Of a stretch of DNA of 64,000 bases, positions 33,634 through 44,524 are shown piece after piece (the first letter of the stretch is position 1; each line of letters opens with the position of its first letter). The DNA is from Xenoacremonium recifei (Eukaryota > Ascomycota > Sordariomycetes > Hypocreales > Nectriaceae). Made by a program: the position numbers and the translations under genes. Location of the stretch: contig WOFQ01000048.1 in assembly GCA_012184525.1 (NCBI GenBank), positions 124,001-188,000 of the forward strand, written 5' to 3'. A model generated the notes under the pieces. It was not told the DNA's origin, did not search any database, and was given only the letters and a program-made list of their open reading frames with translations.

Positions 33634-35118
33634 ATGAATCCTGTGACTCCCGCTAAAAACGTCACAGCTTTCTTCCAGAACATGCACTACACCTATCACC
33701 GACTAGGTATCATGTCTAACCTGATCACGGCGGCCCGTTACGAGACACCCAGCGGCGATGCGCGGCTGACTCGCGCCCATGTCATTGCCGCGCTGAGACA
33801 AGTTGTCGAAGCGCACCCGAACTTGTGGGTAGTAGGCGTGCAACGGCCGAGCGTCAAACGTGGCAAGCAGCGGCTTCACGTAGCCATGCTGCACCAGCTG
33901 GACCTTGACAAATGTGTTGAGTTTGTCGATGACACTGAAGCAACTCCTGAGTACTTGGAGGCTTTACACAATGAATGGCATTGGATGGAAGACGAGCCGA
34001 GCGGGCCGTTGTGGAGGGTGTACGTTCTGGGCGGCCGTGATGTTGCTTTCGTCTACCATCACCTCCCCTGTGACGGCATGTCCGGTATGGTCTTCCACCG
34101 GACTTTTCAGAGGGCTTTGAACTCGTTCCCGATCGGCGGCCCGACAGACACCGTGGACCCTATCGTCAGTACTGACCCGGCAGTGGCCAAGGACCGACTG
34201 TTCCCGGAGGCCCTGGATCTGTGCCCGTACAAGCCCTCGATTCTGTTAGCTATCTTCGAAGCGCTCACGTGGATATTCATCGACCTCTGGTATGGGAAGC
34301 GCATATTGCTCACCAACATAACACCGCCCAAGCGGTACCTCCAGTCGGCCACGGCGGTAGCCACCCCGGAGCAGCGCACCGTCACGGAATTGACAACGCT
34401 TCGCGTGCCGGCCAAGAAGATGGAAGTCATTCTCAGTGCATGTCGAGCGCACAAGACGACATTCACAGCTCTTCTGGAAGTCGTAATGGGCATCACCTTC
34501 GCCGTTGACTTATACCCGGAGGCGACCGTGGGTGCATCCGGCTATGCCTACTACGTCCTCCCCTACCTCCCCGATGCACCCAAACTCGAGGGCATCCAGA
34601 AAGCTGACGGCGTCATCTCCACGCTTGCAGCTGGCTCCACGCATCGCCATGATCTCAAGACCTTCCGTGACGCCATGTTCGACGGCAAGACGCTCAACGC
34701 CGAGGTGGCCTGGAAGCTCGCACGGGAATACCGCCAGGCCATGACAAAAGCCATGCCTGGATCGTCACTCAAGACATGGGCGAACTGCAAGCTGGTGGGA
34801 CCCGACATAGACGACTTCGTAGGGGCTTTGGGGTCCATCGAGCAGGCGTTTAGTCGGGTGTGCTTTATCAGCAACACTGGTGCTTTTGTGCCAGGTGAGG
34901 GCGCGGAGCGTGAGGGTGGCTGGAAGGTGACGGATTGTCAGTTCTCGGTAGCGACGACGAACGGATACCTGGGAGCTCGAGGGTTCAAGTTCAGTGTTGC
35001 TGGAGTTAAGGGCGGTCCTAGTGTCATCAATCTGTCGTGCGAGAAGGGTGTGATCAGTAGGGAGCTGGCGCAGAAGGTGTTGGACTTGATCATGGCCAAG
35101 ATTGATGCGATGTTGTAG
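33634..35118 (+). CDS. Alcohol O-acetyltransferase-like protein (AATase/condensation superfamily)
   Basis: Acyl-CoA-dependent acyltransferase fold of the CoA-dependent, condensation-like superfamily; the fungal AATase family transfers acetyl groups from acetyl-CoA to alcohols or related acceptors. It is a single exon of 494 residues. The catalytic HxxxDG motif is YHHLPCDGMSG (His143, Asp147). Other family traits are the N-terminal MHYTYHRLGIMSNL, which corresponds to the usual ARHHLGFYNNV-like opening, PSGPLWRVYVL before the active site, and a C-terminal FSVATTNGYLGARGFKFSV strand. The DFGWG-like motif of plant BAHD enzymes is not seen. Start: the ATG at 33634 is the first in frame after a TAG at 33625. 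The native acceptor is unknown, and no pathway genes flank it, so it does not look like part of a biosynthetic cluster. Confidence 0.82.
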   Translation: MNPVTPAKNVTAFFQNMHYTYHRLGIMSNLITAARYETPSGDARLTRAHVIAALRQVVEAHPNLWVVGVQRPSVKRGKQRLHVAMLHQLDLDKCVEFVDDTEATPEYLEALHNEWHWMEDEPSGPLWRVYVLGGRDVAFVYHHLPCDGMSGMVFHRTFQRALNSFPIGGPTDTVDPIVSTDPAVAKDRLFPEALDLCPYKPSILLAIFEALTWIFIDLWYGKRILLTNITPPKRYLQSATAVATPEQRTVTELTTLRVPAKKMEVILSACRAHKTTFTALLEVVMGITFAVDLYPEATVGASGYAYYVLPYLPDAPKLEGIQKADGVISTLAAGSTHRHDLKTFRDAMFDGKTLNAEVAWKLAREYRQAMTKAMPGSSLKTWANCKLVGPDIDDFVGALGSIEQAFSRVCFISNTGAFVPGEGAEREGGWKVTDCQFSVATTNGYLGARGFKFSVAGVKGGPSVINLSCEKGVISRELAQKVLDLIMAKIDAML

Positions 35119-35993
35119 AGCATGAGATACACATACCCAAGCGTCAATCATGAGGAATAAACACTCAGTCTGCTTTCTGACTTGTCATTATTATCTGTCA
35201 CGCCTAGCAGCCGTTCGTACGGGGAATTAACATGCAGCTTAATCCCCAATTATTATCAAGTCCGTCAACCTATAGTTCAGGGATTTAAGATCCCTTGGGA
35301 CAAGTATTCCGTAGATCATCCCTGCTTAGTCGGTGGACTATGAATCCAAGAACCCTGGGTCACCGACGAAATAACCAAGGTTTGCACCTCGAACTCCTAT
35401 ATGTGACGAGTCAGGTGTATAAGAGATCGCGAACGAGCACGCCATCATGCCAATGGAGCAGAGTCGGGGTCCTTGATAATGACCAGCCGAAAATGCGGCC
35501 GAATGCCCAGGATAGGCAATCATCTCGTGGGTGGATGAGCTTCGGCGGAGACGCTGGAGAACGGGCCGGCGCGGGCGGGTGCAGTGAGAACCGGACTGAA
35601 GACTGGAGACTTGATGGCTTGCGGGTTGTAGGCATCTGGAGACTAGGAAGCTGAGATGCTGGTTCTGGTGTTGTCGAATCCCAAGACATCTATATGCACA
35701 GGGAAGCTATCATACCCATTCCGACACCATCAAGCATGACGGTAAGTTGGAACAGCAGAGAGAGAGAACATACAACGACAAGGGCAACGCAAGATTCTCG
35801 GATCAGCAAGATTATATCTCAGAGTATGAACTACTAACTTCACCGGCTACCTTAAGTCTTCCATCCTCAAGCTTCGGTTCTTTTCTTCTGTTTTCCCATT
35901 ATCCCCCAAATCTCCCCTACATTTTCTGTTCACCGTTATGCCCTCCTTCCCAATCCTCATCAAGTATCCTCTGGTCAAACCTAACGATTTGGC
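35119..35993. other. Intergenic region between convergent genes
   Basis: It holds the 3' flanks of the acyltransferase gene (+) and the large unknown gene (-). I see no gene. The right end, near 35880-35960, is CT-rich on the plus strand. Confidence 0.55.
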
Positions 35994-38900
35994 TCAATTC
36001 GCCTGTCCGGCAGGGTTCTCTGTTGTCTGTCCAGCGGGATTTCCTGTTGTCTGTCCAGCCAGATTCGATGGTGTCTGTCCAGCGGGATTCCCTGTCGGCT
36101 GTCCAGCGGGATTTCCTGTCGTCTGTCCAACAGGAATCTCTGTCGGAGGAGAGGCCGCTGTGTCTCGTTCGAATGGCACTTTGAGATGTGCCGGGACAAT
36201 GGCCGCCTGTTGGATTGCCGGCAGGATGGCCCACAGAGCCGCATACCCCTTTATCAGAAAGTCGATGAAATTGACCAAGAGCACGCGCTGACGAAATCCT
36301 AGCAGAGCTGTTCCGACCTTTGCCACTGTCGCGTCGCTAAGAAGCATGGTGTGATATTCGGCATAGAGAGGCAAGAGAAAAGACTGGAGCTCTGTCATCG
36401 TCCATGGTATCCACGACTCGTCCACCTTGCTCTTTATTTTCTCATCGTAAAACCCCATCAGGGCCTTGATTGGGGCTTGAGTTTCCGAGTAAACGTCGCA
36501 CATCATCTCAGACAGGCTTTCAAGAGATGGCTCTTTGCTGTCTTTGAGGGCTCTGGTCAACGGAAGAAGCCTTATGTATCCTTGGGTCCAAAACTGATGC
36601 TTGCCTAGAACACCTCGAATCTGCTGGCAGAGTTTTCTTGCCTGTTCTTCCCTCCACTTCTTCAAGAGCTCTGGTTGGGACTGGATCCTGGCAAAAAGTT
36701 GAGCTCTTTCTAAACCCAGTGAGGTGATGAGGACATGACCATCTTTATTGACGTCGAAGTGCAGAGGGTTGATGAGACCTCCACGGCCTGCTTCGAGGAG
36801 GACGCGGTTGTGCACAAGTCTGTAAAACTCGCGTGTGTCAACTGAGCCGAGACCACGCATAGCTTCCTCGAAGCTGACTTCCTCTGAAGATTTCATCTTC
36901 TTGCTGGGGCGAACTAGCTCTTCTTCCGCCCGTCTTTTCAGCTCTGTCCGAGGCACCAAGCCCGATCTTGCCTCCAGATCTTCGATTCTCTCCTCCGCAG
37001 CGTCCATCGATACTTGGAGCTGGTTCTCAGGTTCCGTATTCTCGTTTCGAGGATCTTCGATCTTTGACTGGGCTGCATCGCGCCGCTCGATCTCCTGGAG
37101 GGCTGCTCTCAATTCCTTGTGGAGGTGGTGGTTCCAGATGTCGAGGATTTCAGCACGCTCGAGGGCTTTTGCGCGATCCCTGTCCAAGAAGTTCTGTTTC
37201 TTCCAGAAGTTAAAGACCTCAACTTTCTTCTCCGTGATTGACTGTAAAAGCGCCGTTTCTTGAAGTTTCAGATCCGCGATCTTTTTCTCAAGGGTTGCTA
37301 GGTCGGCCTGATCACCTTGGCCATCCCCTTGAGACTCGGGTCTAAGAGCACCGTCTTCCCGAACAGGCTGCCCAAGTTGCGTCTCGGCCTCAACGTTCGT
37401 CCTTCGTCCAGCTGGGAATCGCCTCTCTTCGAACCGCTCCCGCACTCTCTGAATCTGTTGCACGCAGTACTCTTGCTCTTCGCTTTCTTCGGACAGCTGG
37501 ATGGCTTCAATCTTGGGCAGCTTGACTTCCCACAAAAGCGCATGGGAACCCAAATCGGGAATCTCGATACGATGGCCGTAAGAGACCGTCTCCATATTTT
37601 CCGAGGAGAAGCAGGAGCGCCAGTGATCAGCTGCACTTCTCAAGATGCGAATTCGCTCGACTGGGTTAGCCAGTTTTTGACCGATTTCATTTGTCGTTGA
37701 GCTGAAGTCCGAGATATCATGGTCCCCATGGCTGCAGAGGACCCCCTCTTTGCCTGGTAGGTGTGAAGTCCATCCAGGATTAGACTTGACGGACTGGATT
37801 CCCAACTTAGCCCCTACGTGGCAGATCGTAGCATTGAACGGCACGTTGGCCAAGATGTTTTTCCGGTCCTTAACATCTTTTCGGTTGAGGGTTGTGAAGC
37901 ATTCGAGTGAGCTTGCTGAGCTCTTCACCTTTTGTGTTATGGCGTATGGCATTTCGGCAGTCCAATGTTCCGGGAAACGTACCAGCTGATTGAAACAGGT
38001 CTTGTACTCACATTTCACTGTCCGTGGCATGGTAGGAAGGCCAATCGTCCAGATAGATCCCAATCCAAGGCAGTGGTGCAGCGTACTCAAACTCCAGGGA
38101 ATGGGGAGAAAGGGTCCGCCAAGGGCCGAGCCTTCCTGCATGGCTGGGCTCATGAAAGCGAATGGGCCAGCTTCAGCAAAGGCTTTGATGTCCTTGAATT
38201 TGTCCGCCCACCCGCCTTCGTCTTTAATTCCATATGCTTCGTGAACAGATAGATCTTGCTGATACCATTTTGAAATAAGGCCAAAGGGGTGCAGGTAAGC
38301 TCCAAGTCGCCATATCTCGTGAAACTTGAGCCAAGTTGGGAAGTATGCGATGAAAACCCCAAGTGGTACATTTGGGAAATTCGAACCCTGGGGCTGGTCA
38401 CCCTTTGCTCGCGGATGTTTGGTGATCCAGAAGTAGACGCATACAGCATGGAGAATCTGGATGCGAGAGATGAATGTTGCTGGGTGAGCTTTCTGGAACT
38501 CATCTACCGTTTCCTAGACGGTAGCGGTGAAATCTCTATCCGTCAAATCAAAGGCAGGCATCACAAAGTAATGGTGCGTAACCGACTTCGGCTTCTTGTC
38601 TGGCATGGAAGACCATTGAGACTGAAGGGGAATGTATCGATGACTTCGGGGCAGACTGTGATCCTGGCCTCTATGAGCAATTATGTCGTCCAGGGGGCAA
38701 GAATCAAGCCCAATTTGAAGGCCATCCTGCATCAAACTGGCGATGTTGGCTGTTTCTCTCTCTTGGCCTGCAGTGTCGAGGGAAACATCTTTCAAAGTCA
38801 CCGCAATCTTGAAATCGGCAAGCCTGCTGCCGTTGAACAGGCTAGCGAATGGGCTGAAATCTTGCGTGTGCCGATGTGCACCGGCGGATAGAACAAGTAG

Positions 38901-39161
38901 GTGAGAATTGATGAACGACGTGTTTGTCATGTCGGCTATGATGGAAGTGTTGAAATCCTTCGGCGCCTTTGCCAAAGCGAACTCCCCATTGCTGCATATG
39001 CCGATAATGAATTGGCCCTGGCTGATCTTCTTCTGAGTGCTCTGATTGCATCCACGAAGAAGAAAGGCACCAACAACATAACTACCGACATCCTGGTAGT
39101 GAGGACACCTTGCTGTGACAGGGACGTCTGCAGCGTCCCAAGGCGGGACTTGTGCTGCCAT
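35994..39161 (-). CDS. Large protein of unknown function with coiled coil and C-terminal 8-residue repeats
   Basis: I do not recognise the family. One frame runs from the ATG at 39161 to the TGA/TAG stop at 35994, broken only by a TAG at 38514-38516. That TAG can be the 3' end of an in-phase 51-bp intron (38514-38564, GTGATG...CTAG), giving 1038 residues from 39161-38565 and 38513-35994; the donor is weak, so a nonsense mutation remains possible. Visible parts: a polar N-terminal third with LFNGSRLADFKIAV; a Trp/Tyr-rich stretch near residues 215-330 (VYFWITKHP, FPTWLKFHEIWRL); a helical, charged coiled-coil region near 590-760 with ATLEKKIADLKLQE and ERIEDLEARS; a basic RPSKKMKS (possible nuclear signal); a helical domain; a hydrophobic segment near 960-985 (LLVNFIDFLIKGYAALWAIL); and six GQTTGNPA-type repeats at the end. 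No signal peptide is present. Confidence 0.6.
36005..36148. repeat. Coding minisatellite, 24-bp unit x6
   Basis: Six head-to-tail 24-bp units (GTCCAGCGGGATTTCCTGTT as the start of the consensus on the plus strand), the last degenerate. Read on the minus strand they encode GQTTGNPA, GQPTGNPA, GQTPSNLA, GQTTGNPA, GQTTENPA and a first diverged copy. The unit length is a multiple of three, so copy-number change would keep the reading frame. Confidence 0.95.
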
Positions 39162-39308
39162 CGTGGACGTGTTTGTTGGTCGAGGATCGGAGGCGGGGAG
39201 GTTTGTGTGGGTGGATGAAGGAAGAGGAAGGAGATTGATGAAGGGAGGAGAGTCGCTGTTTGCTAGCAGGTATTAGGCATCCATGAAGGCAGGAAGAAAA
39301 TTCCGTTC

Positions 39309-39350
39309 TTCTCCCGGTTACTATGGCAATGCCATATATTTTCGGGAGAA
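39309..39350. repeat. Nested inverted repeat (hairpin)
   Basis: An outer perfect 8-bp repeat, TTCTCCCG (39309-39316) and CGGGAGAA (39343-39350), encloses an inner perfect 5-bp repeat, ATGGC/GCCAT, with loop AAT. It lies about 150-190 bp upstream of the ATG of the large unknown gene. Confidence 0.75.
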
Positions 39351-40065
39351 CTAAAAAAATTATGCCCTCAGCCCTACTAGTTTATGGTCTGTGAATCACT
39401 GCAGTCTCACAGCTTCAGCCTGAGGCTGTCACTTTTTACACGTGACTACCCAATCACTGACGTCTCTTATCAGATGAAGGACTGTCCTTTAATGAGAAAC
39501 TAGATCAGTGAGATATTCTTAGTAGGTAGCTGAGCACCCAAAGCATGCCTTATTTCAAACATCCAGGTGCCCTCGGCCCAACTCTCTGCCACCTTGAATC
39601 TCTTTGTTTAATTTAATGATCAAAAACTATGCTTCAAAGACACTGTATGGTACTTCCGTACATTCTCAAGTCCAAGCAGCTGTTCAATATCGTTTAGGAT
39701 ACAATTGTTCTGATTTTCGACAGAGATCTAAGTCTTCAACACCAACGCCGTCATGAATGTAGAAAGCGGAGTTTCGTATCCACGGGGATGGTATCGTTTT
39801 CCTCGCATATTTTTATACACATAGGACTGCTTTTAATGCCATCCTAATGTATACAACTCGGGTAGGGCTCTGAGCATGAAATCTTCAGCGTATCATTCAA
39901 TCCAGTAGGTGGTGGCTCAGTCTCGGGATAGCTCAGACAGTTTCAGATGCAGCTGGCATCGCTAGATTATTGAAGATGGCTCTATATCTCAGTTCTATGT
40001 AGCGAACGTGAAGGGAAGCTGGGAATCTTCAAGCAAACAGACAAAAGAGTGCCATCGGGCTCAAT

Positions 40066-40073
40066 TCACGTGA
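40066..40073. promoter_or_regulatory. TCACGTGA palindrome
   Basis: An exact copy of the octamer also found before Rsm22. It lies about 900 bp from the unknown gene's start and 1.35 kb before the regulator gene's ATG. A target gene cannot be assigned. Confidence 0.35.
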
Positions 40074-40567
40074 CATTTAGCGCGTGATGTGCAACTCTTC
40101 GAGGAAGGAGTACCCGACTTAGGTTGGCAAACCTGCCCGCTGCCCGAGGTTAGGTAATACTCCGCACTGCATAAGACATACGGAGTCAACTTCCAAGTTC
40201 CAACACTCTTCCATCTCAACTGATCTCCATTCTGATTCCCGTCGTTATTACCGTCAAACTACTCCAGACCCTGGCCCGAACCAGGCCCCTAGCCCGCCCG
40301 GGATCCCCTTCCCTTCCCCTAGGGACCCCCCGAAGATAGCCCCATCCATCCCTTGCGTCCTGCTACCTTGTTCCAGCCTAGCAGGCCTGTCCCGCCTCCC
40401 GAGGCCCAATCATGCCGCCAGCTGCCGATCGTCAACCTGCTGGAGGGCCTGCTCTAAGACCTGCTAGACTGCGGCCCGGTAGGACTCCCCCAGTCCAGTC
40501 CGCCTGTCAGTCAATCAGTCAGTCATCGCTCTAAGCAATCGCTTCTCCATCGCTCTTGTTTGCCATT

Positions 40568-40600
<33 letters not shown>
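40568..40600. repeat. Tetranucleotide microsatellite (GCTG)x8
   Basis: Eight GCTG units plus one base, in the CT-rich leader or promoter of the Zn2Cys6 regulator gene. Confidence 0.95.
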
Positions 40601-41420
40601 AGCTCGCTGCCGTCTCACTCACGCCTCTCTCCCCTCGTTTCCCGTTTCCTCTCTCCTCTCTCTTCTCCTCATCTCCTCGATTGTCGTCTCTTTTCTTCCC
40701 TCTCAATCCCGATCCCTCTGCATTCCTCTGCCGTGCTTCGGTTCAGGTTCTTCCGTCCCCCGGAACCCTGCCCCCCTTTTCTCGCTCCCGTGCCCTCTCC
40801 AAGATTGCAACTCTCCAGATCTCCTCCTCGTTTGCCGGCCGGCATCTAATTTGTTAGCCCTACCAGACCAGGCCATTCCAGACAAGACGGATGCCCCCAG
40901 GTTCGCGTCGCTCGCGGCGGGCAGAGCAGTTATCGACAATTATTAGCCGCCGACCCTGACGCAGCAGCCCTTGTCACCGGTTGTGACGTCGCTCTCTTGC
41001 CTTGTCCATGGGCGATCCCCAGACTCTGCGCCGAGCTGTACCGCACACGTCTGGAGGTGGTTCGGTCAATCAGGGTCTTTGAGCCGTGATCCATCCCGTC
41101 CCCTTCATCTCCCGTCCCCCGGTCGAAGACTCCAGCGAAGACTCCCGCCTGGCCAGCCAACCTGGCCGTGTCCAATCCCGTCGTTGCCTACGTACAGCCG
41201 CCTGGGACAGCTGCCAGCTGGCGACCAGCTCTTGAGAAAGGTGCCCACACGCGCAGAAGCGTTGTTGTCCCTTGTCTCCTCCGGACGTGGCCACCCTGAC
41301 CTCTCCGGAGATCGAGGCCGAGGAGCAACTTGTACGAGTCGAGCTTCCTCCGTTCGCTCGGACCTCTGAGACTACTCGGCCTCCAGCTCTCCGGCGACCG
41401 GTGTGCCATTGTATCCGTCC

Positions 41421-44400
41421 ATGGGCCGCTCAGAGCACCTCAACCACGGCCGTGGCTCCACGACAGGATCCGTCGCCGGACCCGCGTCCGGCCTCCGAGA
41501 CGATCCGCAGGATGCCGCCGGCCATGATGTGAAGATCAAGACGGACGAATCCGCGTACTATACACAGATGCCCTTGTCGGCGATCCCAGAGCGCAAGCCG
41601 CCACCCGACCTGGCGCCCGGCCCGATGGCCCTCGCGACGAACACGGTCTTCAGCTCGACAGACGACCTCGGGTCTCCGGTGGACGACTCGAAGAAGCGCC
41701 GAGCCCCAATCGCATGCCGACGGTTTGTGCAGACTCTTTGGCCTGGACATCTTGACTGGGTGGCCATCGCTAACAGAACTGGCTAGGTGCCGTCGTATGA
41801 GGAGCAAATGCGTTCACGATTCAACGACGCCTCCATGCCAGGCGTGTTCAGAGGCTGGCCTTGGCGCGGAAGACTGGTTAGTTGCTATCCCGCTTGTGCG
41901 AGGTCCCCTGCGTTATCAGAAAGTTCAGGGGCCTCGTTTACGTGCCATTGCAACCCTTTTTATCTCTCATGTTGACACGTCTCTAGCATCTTTCCCGTCC
42001 GCGGCAAGCCTGAAAACGACCGCGATTTCCGCCATCCCCGGACCCGCGGCGACAAGAGCTTCCGCCGTGACCCGGCCCGTGTGCGCCGCGAGATCCTCGA
42101 CATCCCCGTCTTCCGCGCCGGCCCCGTCCCCGGCCTCACAGGCCCCGATCGGGCCAGCAGCCCTGTTGATGGCTGGGACTACCTACCGCCGGTTGGAGAG
42201 ATCGTCGATGCCGTCCAGCGCTTTATTCAACATTACTTCCAGCTCGGCTTCATACCCAAGCAGGACTTTATCAACCGCCTCCAAACCAATCCGCGGACCA
42301 TCGACCCTTTCCTCCTCCTTAGCATCCTGAGCGTTTCTGCTCGCCTCTCGCCGCCAATTATCGCTCGGTTTGGGGGCTCGGGCCTCGTGGCTTCGGAGCA
42401 CTACATGGACCGCGCATCGCTGTTGAGCTATCGGGAGGTTTACCAAGAGCCAACTCTGGACCGGTGCCAGGCCTTTTACGTGCTCTGCCTCGCCCAGCAA
42501 GGCCACGGGTTCCGAAACAAAAGCCATGTTTGTCTCGCCTGACATCTCCTTTGCATATAGACGAGAATTGACTAACATCGTGGTGTAGATGAACCTAGGC
42601 ATCGCCATACGTATGGCCGGTCTGATGGAACTCCATGAGGAAGAGAGGTACCATCTGGCCAACCCAACCAAAGATCGCATCGTGCAAGCCGAATCTACTC
42701 GCAGAACAATGGTACGTATTCTCCCACCAGACATGTTGCCCAAGATTCTTCAACTCATTCATAATCCCTCTCCAGTGGATGCTTTACTCTCAAGATCAGC
42801 TTCACTCCGGTCCTCGTTCCCCAAGTTCGCTTCATATCAGTGATATCACGGCCCTCCTGCCAGCTGAGGAGGACGAATTTGAGGCTGGATATGTGCCTCA
42901 GACACGGGCTGCTGCCCCCGATTCACCTCCTGCTCTCCAAGATCCGTCCCTCATCCACGTCCCTGATCGCTCCCTTTTCGCCTCGCTTATGCAGGCGCAT
43001 CACTTCTGGGGTATCGTTTGCCGGAAATGGGTGGGGAATAAACTGAATAATACCAACTTCAGTCAAATGCCCTGGCATCCCCAGAGCTCTTATCTCACGT
43101 TCACAGACAACTTGAACCGTTGGGAGCGGCAGTTGCCGATAAATCACCAGTGGAGCATGCAGACTCTACAGATGCACAAAGCAAGGGGTCACGATCTGGT
43201 AAGTCAACAACATCCCCAAATGGCTCCATGATCTAGCCTCAGCAGCGAGCTCACGTATTCCATTCTGTGTACTAGGGCTACCTTGGCGTGGCCATGATCC
43301 CTCGCATCTGCAATATCCTCATTCGCCGCCCCTATCTAACCAACCTCATTCAACTCGATTACACCAAGACCTGCCCCAACCAGCCCTTCTTTTCTCAACT
43401 CTCCATCGAGCTATTCAGCAACCTCCACCAGCTCTTTGATCAGGTCCAAGGCCAATTCAGCAATCGATCTCCTGACGAGAGCGTGGGTGCGCAGATGGCT
43501 GCCTTTTGCGTGTACACCTGTGGTCTACACTCGTCGTACCTCTGCAAATACCCGAGCAGTGAGTCTAGTTTCTCTAGACCACCGGTTCAAGGATTAACAA
43601 GTTTCAGTTTGCCCAGACCTTACCATCTCCCGTGATGGTCCCTTCATGTTTCACCGCTGCATTGCAATCCTCAAAGAGTGTAAAGCAGTCTGGCCCCTGG
43701 CCGGCCGCTGGCTTGATTCCCTCGAACGCTTCAGACAGGACCCATCAACCGACCTCCTGACTGCTGCGCCCATCACCATGGCCGACGGCAAGGACCCTTT
43801 TCCCGACGCTGTCAACTCTTCTTCCAGCCTTTCCGGGATTCCAACCCCGCCCGATACCGATCCGATCTCCATAGTAAACGAGAGAAGCATCGGCTCCTCA
43901 GCCATGGCTTCGACTGCTCAAATTGTGTCCACCGCTGGGCCAAGTACCCAATCCCCTGATGATAACCTCTACAGTCGTGATACCTCCACAGCGGCCAACA
44001 CTCAACCTATCATTCTCTCCTCGGACGACGCCTCCGAGTCAACCGAGACAACCGGGACCAGCCACGCCACTGTCGAGCCGCCAAAGGCTCCCGTCATCCC
44101 TCAGCCAGATGCCTTCTACCGGCCGGTAGAGGTCTACGTGCCACAACCTGCCCTTGTTCATGTTCAACACCCACAAGCCCTCCACCAACACGGAACGCCC
44201 TCCATCGCAGCCTCTCAAAACACCGAAGCTGTCGAATTCGCCCTCGGCCGCGGCGCTTTCATAACCCCTTCGGCCACTGCATCCTCCGTCTCCCTCACCC
44301 ACGCCGACGCCGAAGAACGTCACGACGACGACGACGCAGAAGGCATGCTCATCGAAGACTTTGAACCCCCGCCGCAGCAGACCTTTGTCTACAACCCCGC

Positions 44401-44524
44401 ACAGCAGGGCATCTTCTATCCCCCATACGACGGCTACGAGACGGAGCTGAACCATTACTTGAACGGGCCCCCGAATTTTGTGCCCGATGAAACCATGTTT
44501 GACCGATACCCCCCGATGAATTGA
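41421..44524 (+). CDS. Zn2Cys6 transcription factor with fungal-specific middle domain
   Basis: A nuclear DNA-binding regulator, 892 residues, seven exons: 41421-41722, 41787-41876, 41987-42527, 42589-42711, 42776-43198, 43276-43558, 43608-44524 (introns 64, 110, 61, 64, 77 and 49 bp). The first two introns split the zinc cluster. Splicing gives C99-x2-C102-x6-C109-x8-C118-x2-C121-x9-C131 (IACRRCRRMRSKC...PPCQACSEAG...DC), preceded by basic SKKRR. The linker RGDKSFRRDPARVRREILD follows. The fungal_trans domain starts near residue 190 (IQHYFQLGFIPKQDFINRL) and includes STRRTMWMLYSQDQLHSGPR and MNLGIAIRMAGLMELHEEE. The last 250 residues are Pro/Ser/Thr-rich and acidic (RHDDDDAEGMLIEDFEPPP), probably the activation region. 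Its targets cannot be inferred; no cluster surrounds it. The ATG choice (MGRSEHLNHGRG) rests on it being the first in frame. Confidence 0.9.

Larger units (their letters stand above)
39162..41420. other. Intergenic region between divergent genes, long leader of the regulator gene
   Basis: No gene is supported. The left part holds the promoter of the unknown gene and a nested hairpin at 39309-39350. A TCACGTGA lies at 40066-40073 and a CACGTGA at 39439-39445. From about 40220 the sequence becomes CT-rich on the plus strand, typical of the transcription start region of a long-leader fungal regulator gene. A (GCTG) repeat lies at 40568-40600. Several short upstream open frames precede the regulator ATG at 41421. 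Confidence 0.55.

Noticed and set aside
26287..35118. Secondary-metabolite gene cluster
   Set aside because: An oxygenase-fold gene and an acyltransferase lie nearby, but there is no core synthase, transporter or dedicated regulator, and the oxygenase lacks iron ligands.
38514..39161. Separate 215-residue gene ending at the TAG
   Set aside because: The downstream frame continues in the same phase with no promoter gap or new well-placed ATG for over 100 codons, so one gene with an intron or a nonsense codon is simpler.
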